From positions 1-64,000 of the forward strand of contig ML978264.1 of assembly GCA_010015745.1 (NCBI GenBank): DNA of 64,000 bases, read 5' to 3'. Under the pieces are notes generated by a model, which saw only the letters and a program-made list of their open reading frames with translations, had not been told where the DNA came from and ran no database searches. The position numbers and the translations under genes were made by a program. This stretch comes from Setomelanomma holmii. Its lineage: Eukaryota > Ascomycota > Dothideomycetes > Pleosporales > Phaeosphaeriaceae. Of the stretch, positions 33,840 through 43,238 are shown piece by piece (the stretch's first letter is position 1; each line of letters opens with the position of its first letter).

Positions 33840-34139
33840 ATGCCTTATGTTCTATAGATCTTTCTTCAATTCTCACTTATCCTCTCTTCGGTCGTCGCTT
33901 TTTCTCATCCTGGTCTCCTAGTCACTGACACGGATATCGCTCGTATCAAGACCAAGCTCGCCGCGCGCGTAGATCCATGGCAAGCTTCATGGGACAAATT
34001 GACGAGCCTGAAGTATTCGCAGTCGACTTGGACCAACAAGGCAGTCTCCCGCCTTCATCGAGGTACATACAATGGCGCCTCTTCTAATGCCGCTCCGACA
34101 ACGGCCGCCTTGATACAGCACTTGATGTTTGTTACTTAG
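33840..34139 (+). pseudogene. N-terminal fragment of an alginate-lyase-like secreted protein
   Basis: From the ATG at 33840 the frame reads five codons, a TAG stop at 33855, then a hydrophobic signal-like stretch and FSHPGLLVTDTDIARIKTKL. WQASWDKLTSLKYSQSTW follows, as at the mature start of fungal alginate-lyase-domain proteins. Similarity ends near 34110 and the frame stops at 34137, so most of the catalytic domain is missing. It is therefore both truncated and interrupted. The family name is by resemblance of this N-terminal block only. Confidence 0.55.
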
Positions 34140-34439
34140 ACGGCACATGGAAGATCAAGCACATGCATGATCTTTGGCGTATGTGCTCATGATTTCCCGA
34201 GGAAGTCACAAGCTTAAAGCAATCTGTTTCCGACGACAGAAAACTCCTCCGTGGAGCTGTACTTCAGTCTTTGCGACACAAGGTCTCTAGCATGTCGGAA
34301 GAAGGAGCTGTAGCTACAGTGAGCGACAACATTCTCGCACCGCTAAAAGGATCCTGGAAAGTTTCCCTTACGCCAGATCCAGAGACGAGGGAAGATGCAG
34401 GTCGAGCCGGTCGACAGCTATGGGAGAAGACCCAAAGTA

Positions 34440-34984
34440 GCTTTCGCAGGCGTACGAACCTCAATCTGAGGGGTTCTACCTGGGTGACTATGTGCCGGAC
34501 GTGTACACTGATGCAAAAGACTTGGAGAGGCTTGATGGAGACGAGAATCGCCGCCGCCTAGTACAGGCTTTTCGCCTACTCAATCTACCTGCTGTCCTGC
34601 GCAACATGGTCTACAAGCTCATTCTCTTCAATAAAGCGAAGCACCGTGAGTCACGCCCTCGGGACATCCAATATCGTGAAATCTATGTTTACCCAAACAA
34701 GACGATGCTTACTCCACCTTTTTCACATGATTCGACTCAAGTCATGGACGGATGCACAGATACAGCACGAAGAGTGGCGCCGAAATCTGCTTGATCCATT
34801 GAGCACAAAGCGACTCGTCCGAGCAGAACGACAGAATGAGCTTGTGTCTGGTGCTAAGGAGGTCTTTGAGGCATACAAAGCAGAACACGAGATGTTCACC
34901 CGCCGTTCCGGCATGGGAAGGATCACAAAGCACAGTTTTTCGAGGAGCTGCAGAACAGCGACCGAGGAAGCTGACGACGACGAC

Positions 34985-35019
<35 letters not shown>

Positions 35020-35960
35020 CGAAGTTGATAACGCGAACGGAGCGAGCGAGGTGACTGTCCGCATCAATGCCAGAGGCGGCCTCTGCGACGATCTTCCAAT
35101 GCTCGCCATGACATGTCGCTTCGTCCTCGCCGAGATGTAGGGTATGATCTACCCCTAGCACTGAAGAGCGCGTTTGTAGGTATCGAGCGACAATCCGTAA
35201 CCTGGACTTCTTCCCGATCTTTAGATTCTGCCAGATGCTGGGCAAACTGTCGCACATCGTCCAACTCGATCCCAAGAAAGTCGACATCCGGTCCGACATC
35301 AAGTACTGTGCCAAGGACGCATTGCTGCAAGAGATTTCGTGCAAGAACGTCAGGCGCCTCATTGAGCTCCATTAGCTTCACGGGTTCCCGCTCTGGAGCT
35401 GTTTGACGGGCCTCTCAGACCAGCCAAATGCGCCATAGAATCCATTCACAGACTTCATGTACTCAGTGCGTCAAATTGTCGCGCTATACCGAGTCGACAT
35501 GACAGCCTAGATGCAAACTACATCCGCCTTCATTGTGCCTCTCGGAGTCGCATCGGAAAGATCCTCAGAAGCACATTGGTCCCAAGGACATCAAATTTAC
35601 CTTGCTGAAGCAACGATCGAAGAACTGGCCGACGCGCTTGAGTACGAGCTCGGCTACGAAGGGAAGTACTCACCACTACCACGCGATGGGAGTGAGTGGC
35701 ACGAGAAACATATGCGCATGTGTCGGTACCAGGCCAAACACCGCAAGGTGGCGTACGAAGAGGAGCATGCGCTTGTACATGTTATGAACCAGTATTGCAA
35801 GTAAGTGGAGGAGATCTTGCGAAAGAGGCTCGGCACGAGGTATGCGGAGTGGGAGAAGATGGCTGACGAGCAAGGCGTGCCGGAAAGATGGTTCTGTGAG
35901 ATTCAAATTGACAGCAGGGTGGAGGTGGAACAGAGCAGTTGTTTTTCTTTTTGGTTAGAC
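34440..35960 (+). pseudogene. Degraded F-box-like gene with poly-Asp tract
   Basis: Pieces of one protein lie in successive frames. The first is an F-box-like helix (FRLLNLPAVLRNMVYKLILF, about 34.57 kb). Next come EEWRRNLLDPLSTKRLVRAE (about 34.77 kb), a 16-residue Asp run, FRFCQMLGKLSHIVQLDPKK (about 35.23 kb) and a C-terminal block from 35.51 kb that crosses a TAA at 35802 and continues in frame. Frame changes lie near 34740 and 35130, and stops near 35375 and 35505. In the family the N-terminal helix recruits Skp1 for SCF ubiquitin ligases and the rest binds targets. Introns might explain one or two of these breaks but not all. Confidence 0.5.
34973..35020 (+). repeat. GAY (GAT/GAC) trinucleotide microsatellite, 16 units
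   Basis: Sixteen consecutive Asp codons: four GAC, eleven GAT and a final GAC. It is likely to vary in length between strains. Confidence 0.9.
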
Positions 35961-36085
35961 TATATGGCATTTCCCTTGCCTAGTTCATGCCTAACTCCAT
36001 GTTGTGCTGCGCCAAACCTGGCTTCAGCATGACTTGAGATGGCTTTCTTGTGGCTCAGCTAAAGCTCACTGCTGGGTTGAAGCCT

Positions 36086-36757
36086 CTAATTCCAGTAAGA
36101 AACACCCAGCTCCTCACCGAGCTGGACACTGTCGCCCTCGACGATGATCTTCTTGACCACCACGCCGACCGTGTCCCACTTGCTGTCCGTGTTCTTGACG
36201 TCCAGTGTCGAGTCCCGTCTCTTGCCCGAATTGTCTTCTCCACCGACCTCCCGTACGACCTCGAAGTTACCATTGCCAACGTCCACGAGACGGGCACGCT
36301 TGTAGCTCGCGTTGGAGACCTGGCGATGGGCCACCACGAACCCTGCTTCGCCCTGCTCCTTGATCCACTTCTTAGCAGCTTCATCCTGCCAGACTTTGTC
36401 AATGGCAGCGTCCGCGTCCTTCAGCAGCCTCACGCGCTGCTCCTCCGCCTCAATGGTGCCTGCCTCTAAGCCCTTATCAAGCGGCTTCTGCACGAGGTGA
36501 GTGCCACCAAAGCTCTCGACGAAGCGACCGTCCTCAGCATTGAAGAAGATGACGTCCTTGTACCATCGCGTGCCAATGTCGTCGAAGTTACGGTCCTCGA
36601 GAGCTGTGGAGGTGTGCTTGGAGCTCTTGGAGACCAGCAACCCACATGGCAGGTCGGCAGCTGGGAGAGGCTTGGGCAGGATAGACAGATCCGGTATGAT
36701 AGACGGCGAGAGCGGCTCCGAGAGGTGACTGGGCCGGCGGGAGTACTTCGCAGCCAT
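36086..36757 (-). CDS. Hypothetical protein, 223 residues
   Basis: Single-exon frame from the ATG at 36757 (MAAKYSRRPSHL) to 36086. It is not recognised by family. The protein is soluble-looking and charged. One stretch reads DIGTRWYKDVIFFNAEDGRF, and a long Glu/Lys/Gln helix follows (about residues 85-135) that could form a coiled coil. There is no signal peptide or transmembrane segment. Codon use and composition look coding, and the opposite-strand frames are shadows. The upstream open frame continues to 36880 without an ATG, so the start is fairly firm. It sits intact between a degraded F-box-like gene and a broken permease. Confidence 0.6.
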   Translation of the reverse strand: MAAKYSRRPSHLSEPLSPSIIPDLSILPKPLPAADLPCGLLVSKSSKHTSTALEDRNFDDIGTRWYKDVIFFNAEDGRFVESFGGTHLVQKPLDKGLEAGTIEAEEQRVRLLKDADAAIDKVWQDEAAKKWIKEQGEAGFVVAHRQVSNASYKRARLVDVGNGNFEVVREVGGEDNSGKRRDSTLDVKNTDSKWDTVGVVVKKIIVEGDSVQLGEELGVSYWN

Positions 36758-38071
36758 ATTCGAGCTGTAGCTGGTGGTAGAGGTGAGTGAGAGGTAAGTT
36801 TGAAGATCAATTGAGTTATATGTGAAGCCGGAGAAGCTGTATAAAGCTGTACCGTGCTCTCGTGAGTGAGGGGTCAGCAAGCTTTAAGTGATGTGATCCC
36901 ATTGGAACCGCTTTGTACCACCGTCCGTTTGGTAGGCACGACCCCGCTCGCCACGGGGAGGGTAATTGCAGGTCACGCTCATGTCTCTTTATCTGAATAT
37001 GGAAGTGATGAGGCGACTCTGAAGAGGACACGACGCGTTCCTGCGGCGAGGTGGGTGGTGTGATGCATCATGTGGACGTGAGGCTGAAGAGAGATGGCGT
37101 GTTGTTGTATCGAGGTATCTTGCGGGTGTTCCCGATAAGGATCTCAGTGGGTCTTGAGCCTCTCCGACATGTCCCGAGCCTCAATTGGGACCAGCACGCG
37201 ACAACCACATTCGACTTCCCTGCCGTAAAGACTGAAGTCAGCGCGACAAACGTCGCGTTTGACCTATTACTACGTCACGTAAGGCCCACATTTTACACGC
37301 CATCATTGCGCTATCACGCGACTGCTGGCACAGAGAGTCGCCTGCCCACATGCATACCTGCGCATCAGCTCCTTGCAAGGGATCACGACCTCAATTTCGT
37401 GAGGTCTATATATCACGTCGTTGGTTACCCATCGGATTCTCGAGCCTTCGAAAGAACAATGTTCTTAATGCGGCGATTTCACAACTCGAGCGGCACGACT
37501 CAAGTCGATACGCGACGTGCTTGAGCTTGTCGTCAAGTATCGCGAATGACGACGCTTGGACACCGGCATGAAGGACACAATTGGATACATCGAAGCAACT
37601 AAGGACTCTAAGTACTTATCAGCATTCTATCGGAATCATGCCGTTCGCTCTTCCATTTCCGCACATACGTCAATTTGCCTATCAGCCTCAGATTATCTAT
37701 TCTCACATTTGCAACCCCTTTGGGAAGAGCTCCGCTTTCAATGGGCCGAACTAGACCAATCGCTTCACGATGCATTTCGCCGACCCTGCCAAAGCCTAGA
37801 GAGACACGCTAATCCCCCGCAATGACTGGGATGTTGCGGCGAGACACGATAAGTCTAGACTCAAAATGGTAGCGAGGCTGTCGAAAATGCTCCGTTACAC
37901 CTGTTCCTGAACATGCCTATCTCGCAGCCTCAGGGTAATGGCAGACGTTGCCGACCTCATTCCACGAAGCTTGTTATCTTAGCGTTCATGCTTCGTCCGT
38001 ATAAGTCGTTGGCAGACTCCAATTGACAGGCGACGGACACAGTACCACAAAGTGGACCACAGCATTTCGAC
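36758..38071. other. 1.3-kb intergenic region
   Basis: Divergent upstream region of the hypothetical gene and the permease pseudogene. A 157-codon plus-strand frame at 37051-37524 begins with ATG but resembles no family and was not called. Confidence 0.5.
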
Positions 38072-39811
38072 ATGGCCGCCTCTGATCTCAAGCACACGTA
38101 CACGAACCAGTTCGACAACGACCAACTTGCTCAGCTTGGTCATTTGAAAGAGCTTCGCAGAGACTATTCGATATGGTCGTTGGCAAGCTTGTGTTTGTGC
38201 TTGATGGCGACCTGGGAGGCGCTCTCTACAGTCATCGCAACAGCACTCACAACGGGTGGCGCCCCTTGTCTGTTCTTCAACCTGTACATTCTCAACCACA
38301 GACCATCATTAGCATATGTCCAACAATCTAACGGACCATAGACTTGCATCTGTAGTATGCTCGATCGCGATTGCTTGTTCACTTGGGGAGATAGCGTCAA
38401 TTTACCCAACCGCAGGAGGTACGTATACCTTTGAGAACGCGCGAGGTCTCGAAGAGGCTGCCCAGTCATCGCAAAATGACAACCGATGACTTGTTCTTAC
38501 AAGCATACTGGCACAGATACAGGCCAGTATCACTGGGTAGCCGCACTGTCACCGCCAGCGACCAGGAATATAGCGTCGTGATTCGCAGAATGGATCAACG
38601 TGGGTGGACAGATCGTTCTTACAGCCTCTGCCGCGTTTGCCGTAGCACTACAAATACAAGGCTACATCATCCTTAACAACGACTCCTATATTCCGGAGCG
38701 ATGGCAAAGTCTCCTACTGTACTGGGCTATATTAGTCTATGGCGCAGCGACCAATATTTGGGGTGCGAGGATATTGCCCACGGCGAACCTGGTAGCTGGT
38801 ATGTTTGGCGCAGAAACCAGATATAGAATCAATACTGACTTTACATTCAGGCGTACTTCATCTTGTAGGCCTCCTCGCTATCGTTGTCTTTCTGGGCGTC
38901 ATGTCACCGAAGAACACTGCATCCTTCGTCTTCACGGAAGTCTCGAACAGCAGCGGCTGGTCAAATACCGGCGTGTCTTGGCTCGTTGGTCTTCTTTCAG
39001 CAGTGTTTCCTATTCTGGGCTACGATGCAGCATGCCATCTGGCTGAAGAAATGCCTCGCGCCTCACGCAATGTGCCACTAGCGATGATTGGCAGCGTCAC
39101 AGTAAATGGTGTCCTTGGCATTGGATACTGTATCATCCTGCTCTTTTGCACCGGCCCGCTCGAGACACTACTCGCAACGCCCACTGGCTTTCCGTTCATC
39201 CGAATCTTCTTCGATGCGACACAGTCGAGAGTCGGTACAACACTGCTGAGCTTGACGATTACCCTCATCGCCATCGCTGCTACTTCGGCTGGCATCACTT
39301 CGACATCTCGCACTTTCTGGGCTTTCGCACGCGACAAAGCTACGCCTTTCGATCGGTACTTCTCACACGTCAACCACACTTCGCAAGTAACCGACGGTCC
39401 GTGATCATCGTTACAGTGCTACAGGTGCTGCTCGGCTTCATCTACCTCGGCAACACAACAGCCTTTAATGCCATCCTGTCAACGGCTGTACTCGGACTCT
39501 ATGCATCGTATCTGGTGCCGATTATATATTTCATGGTCTACGGGCGTCCAAACTTCGTCACTCACGAGTACGGCGTGTTCAAGATGCCAAAGAGCCTGAG
39601 TCTTGGACTGAACATACTTGCATGCGCATGGCTGGTGTTGGCAATGGTGTTCTCGACATTTCCGACTTACATGCCTGGCACGCCGCAGAACATGAACTAC
39701 TCTTCTGTGGTAATGGTTGGCTGGGTAGTTCTCGGTGGCGCATACTATTTCACTTTCGGGCGCAAGAAGTATGAAGTTCCTGTCGTTGATCGCGAAGCGC
39801 GTGGATTTTGA
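38072..39811 (+). pseudogene. Broken amino-acid/GABA/choline-type permease (APC family)
   Basis: A 12-helix transporter of the fungal GABA/choline permease branch. The N-terminal block reads FDNDQLAQLGHLKELRRDYS and continues with ALTTGGAPCLFFN. Introns near 38272-38341, 38416-38522 and 38800-38850 still splice well, giving PTAGGQYHWVAALSP and TANLVAGVLHLVG. Two lesions are clear. A TGA at 38579-38581 replaces the Trp expected in SWF-x-x-WINVGGQIVLT, with reading continuing in frame. A one-base frame change near 39390 lies between HVNHTSQV and SVIIVTVLQVLLGF. The remaining C-terminal half is well preserved, so inactivation may be recent. A read error cannot be excluded for either single site, but both together make it unlikely. 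Confidence 0.72.
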
Positions 39812-39958
39812 GCAGCGGATTCCATCTATGTACTGAGCCGTGTTCCAAATATATACAGCCTTACAGCCACCATCTACAACTTGCCCTTCTGCTTCTCTGC
39901 TTCTTCCCTCGCCCTACTTCCATCAGCAGAATGCTTCCCAATCCTCTCCACACAAAAC

Positions 39959-40681
39959 TCACTGCTTCTTCGCCATCGCCTTCGCAAACGCCCCCACCAT
40001 CTCCGGCCCCTTGGCACTCAACCCAGCCTCAACATCCAACTCGGGATCCGCCTTCCCCATCGCCCTCCGATACGCCTCTCTTCCCCCGATTCGTTTCAAC
40101 CACGCCAACACACCCTCATACTCGCTCAAATCAATCGGCTCGAACTTGCGCATCGTCGTAAAACACCAGCCCGTCATGACATCCGCGGCAGTGAACTCGT
40201 CGCCTGCGAGCCACGCCCCGGTCTTGAGTAAGCGCTTATTGATCGTGCTCACGGCGAGCTTGACGCGCGCGTCGTTCGATGTGTAGCGTGGATCGGTCTC
40301 GGCGACCATGCCACGTGACTGCGCGCGTCTGAAAATGCCCGGTTGCAAGGTTCCATTTGCGAAATGCAGCCAGTACACATAATCGGCGTAATTCTTAGCA
40401 TTGGGCGTCAACGACAGCTTGCCGTTGCCGTACTTGGTCAGCACGTACTCGCATATCGCATTGGATTCTGCGAGCGTGACGGGGTTGGAGGGATCGGTGT
40501 GATCTTCCAGGACGGGAGATGCGCCGAGGGGGAATTTGGATTTGAATTCTGGGGGCGCGAGGAGGGGGGAGCGCTTGTAGAGTTCGAGCTTGTATGGAAT
40601 TCCGAGCTCTTCGAGAAGCCAGGGGATGCGTTCGCCCTGGCCGACCTGGAGGTGGTGGACGGTTAGGTTGGGTGTGGACAT
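39959..40681 (-). CDS. Glutathione S-transferase
   Basis: Single exon, ATG at 40681, 240 codons plus stop. The N-terminal thioredoxin-like domain carries the fungal GST pattern: LTVHHLQVGQGERIPWLLEE, then GASPVLEDH and the glutathione-contact motif LAESNAICEYVLTKYG (ES-x-A-I). The C-terminal helical domain has the N-capping region LAGDEFTAADVMTGW. It resembles the Gtt1-like/URE2-type cytosolic GSTs that conjugate glutathione to toxic electrophiles. It is convergent with the broken permease gene, with only 147 bp between them. Its integrity contrasts with its broken neighbours. The upstream frame continues without ATG, so the start is reliable. Confidence 0.93.
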   Translation of the reverse strand: MSTPNLTVHHLQVGQGERIPWLLEELGIPYKLELYKRSPLLAPPEFKSKFPLGASPVLEDHTDPSNPVTLAESNAICEYVLTKYGNGKLSLTPNAKNYADYVYWLHFANGTLQPGIFRRAQSRGMVAETDPRYTSNDARVKLAVSTINKRLLKTGAWLAGDEFTAADVMTGWCFTTMRKFEPIDLSEYEGVLAWLKRIGGREAYRRAMGKADPELDVEAGLSAKGPEMVGAFAKAMAKKQ

Positions 40682-41531
40682 CGTGACTATTTGTTGTGGC
40701 TTTTGTTGTGCTGAAGATATAGGCAGGTTGTCGGCGTTGGAATCGGATTGGAAGTATGTAGATGTAGAGATAAGATTTGGAATCAAATGTGACGTTATCG
40801 GCTATTTCGGTTCTTTGGGATCGCTGGTGATTGTCCGGGAATGGAAGATGCCTAGGCACGTTCTGAAGGTTGAATTCCGTGGATGCTGATTCGCTGTGTG
40901 CGACTCGCTTGTCGATACCTCTTCTTTGGCTTGTGAATCTGCATCTTCAACTTATACTTCAACTTCATTCCAGGCATCCACAATCGAGTGATCGGAATCT
41001 TAGCGATGCTTACCAAATGTGGTAGTCCATCGTGAGGCTGACATACGCTGTCACGTGAAGCTCGGCCGACGAGGTTTCGCTCCGTTCTGATTGGACAAGA
41101 ACCACGACATCATCGCATACTTGCGCAAGTACACTGACATCGTGGATGTGAAGACATGGAGTTAGGACTTATCACTTTTATCTTCCAGCCAGGCAGCGTT
41201 CGAGTATGGAAAGCAGTCTCCCGTTGTATGCTCCGCGGAGACCGTAAGTCCGATGAATTCTTTCTACCCTTACGATGTACATGTCCAATACATGACAGCC
41301 TTGTCGCGAACATTGCAAATTATGATTGCTCTCTGGTTTGTACTATTGCCTTGAAGCGTCTTTCGGTCCCTGAAGGAGCCTACCGAATGGAGCAGCCGCC
41401 AGTCTGCAGCATGATGCGACACCTTTCTCGTTGCCCCCGCCCGTCATATTCCAGGTCGACTCATCGCGTTCCACCTCATTCCTTCTCTGTAGACATGTTG
41501 TTCTTTTTGGTTGCCATTCATCGGTCACGCC
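40682..41531. other. GST promoter region
   Basis: 850 bp upstream of the GST gene and downstream of an F-box-like pseudogene. An inverted CCAAT (ATTGG) lies at 41090-41094. No gene is recognised. Confidence 0.5.
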
Positions 41532-42531
41532 TTACTCGTCTTCTGCATCCGTCCCTTCTTTGCCAGTATTCCGCTCTTGCGACTCAACCTCACTGTCAAG
41601 CTCAGCATCGCTCGCGATCTCGACTACATAGCTCTCATCATCACCGTCGAAGTAATCGTCTCCATTGTCCGGGATATCTGGATCAGCATTCAAAGGCAAC
41701 ACGCAGAGATCCTCGAATGCAGGAACAACCTTGCCAGTCAGCATACCATCAAACAGTCTCTCAGCCTTGGTATCATCACCATTCTCGCTGACTGCCCACA
41801 ACGCTCCTTCAATCAGTACTAAGGCCGGCTTGAAGTCCAATGCAGCCTGCCACCCATGTACACCAACACCAAAGTAACCTTGGGACCAGGAACCGTGAAC
41901 CGGCCAGGCGCCGAAAGCTTCGACGGGCTTGGTAGAACATGTACCATAGCGTATAGAATACCTCTTCGGTATCAGACTTCCATGTGTTCCCATATGTGAA
42001 GATGAGCCGATCGATGCTCTGAAAGTCGCGAATGATTCCTACTCGAGACGGATCCAGACATCGTAAGAACGCCAACCACATTATTGCGGTGGCACTTGAA
42101 CATTCGGGACGGGCACCAGGACCAACTGAACTTAGTCTTACGGTCGACCATACAGCTGCGAATATGGGGCAGAGACAGGTGGCCACTTTCCTCATGTAGA
42201 GCAAGGTCTTTGGGCCATCAGAGGTATCCAAATCGCGCAACAAGGGCACCGCAATAGATAGCTCATGCCTGCCCTCTTCGGCCTTCAAACTGGGTTGAAT
42301 TTCCATCCGAAGAGGCTCATCCTGAAAAGCCGTCGATTCCACTCGTACTTGGCCTGCAGTACTGGGCGTATCTTGGCAATGTACTCCGACTCCAGCTCTT
42401 TGTGCAGCTTTCGACAGCTAAGGGTACAGACCAGCTATTTCAGGAACGAAACCATGAGCAACGCACTCTTTGATGAGAAGGCTGTAGATCTCCAAGCGAG
42501 TCTCGGTGGGCACAAAGAGAAGACTTGCCAT
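41532..42531 (-). pseudogene. Broken F-box-like gene, paralogue of the 61.2-kb gene
   Basis: The ATG at 42531 begins MASLLFVPTETRLEIYSLLI, an F-box-like helix. An extra base near 42420 breaks the frame just before LSCRKLHKELESEYIAKIRP. A second frame change near 42325 leads into HELSIAVPLLRDLDT, and a third near 41920 leads into ALDFKPALVLIEGALWAV and an acidic tail ending at 41532. The order LxCRxxHxxLExxxIxKxxPxLxxKxEW matches the intact gene at 61.2 kb, so they are paralogues. Three frame changes within 1 kb make it a pseudogene. Confidence 0.65.
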
Positions 42532-43238
42532 TTTGTGTAAGGTTTTGTTGTTTGGCAGTGTGGGTGAGAGTCTGCTAGATGTTGGTTCGTGGCCAAGCTT
42601 GCAATGATGGTCACGCCCTCGACGAGTGAAGCGTCGAACCAAGCGAGGTGAGGGGGAATGGCAAAGCTACTCTGTCGGTAGAGTAGCGGTTGCGCTAGAG
42701 GTAGGTTTTGTTGTGGGGCCAGTGAAGCCTTTTGAGCAGCCTGCCGTGTCGCAGACTCAGTCGGTAGCCGTTGCGTTCTGCATGGAAATTCGTCGCATTA
42801 GGAGCGAAGTACGATGTGAGGTAGATCAGAGATGCGTGGAGGTGGTGTATCAGGGAATAAACTCTTCGCTGGGTAGAAGTACCAAAGTGTTGACCAGGTG
42901 AGTGAGGTGCGCACCTTCCCTTCTTACCCAAAGCGGAAGCCACCATAAACATACTCACCTTCACCAAAGTGGCAACTCGGCGTAACCTTTCAAAATGTTG
43001 CATTTGCATGTATCTATCTATCTGCACCGAAATCGGTAGTCCAAATCCTTCTAAGTCTACTCGAAGTGGCGAAATGTTCGAGCCGATATGCTCTAAGCCA
43101 TGCTGCCCATATCACGCCAAAGCACCACAAGCATAACCCAATGGCCCCATGCTCTATGGTGACCAGCGGACATCTCGTCCGGAAAACGAAAAGAAACTAC
43201 ACCATCTCAATAACTTCAACACTCGACCTTACCACCGC
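42532..43238. other. Intergenic, nothing recognised
   Basis: Lies between the F-box-like pseudogene start and the DUF3405 gene end. It contains a short (CTAT)n-like run near 43011-43023. Confidence 0.5.

Noticed and set aside
37051..37524. 157-codon plus-strand frame with an ATG
   Set aside because: No recognised domain, no supporting introns or conserved blocks; could be lineage-specific but evidence is too thin to call.
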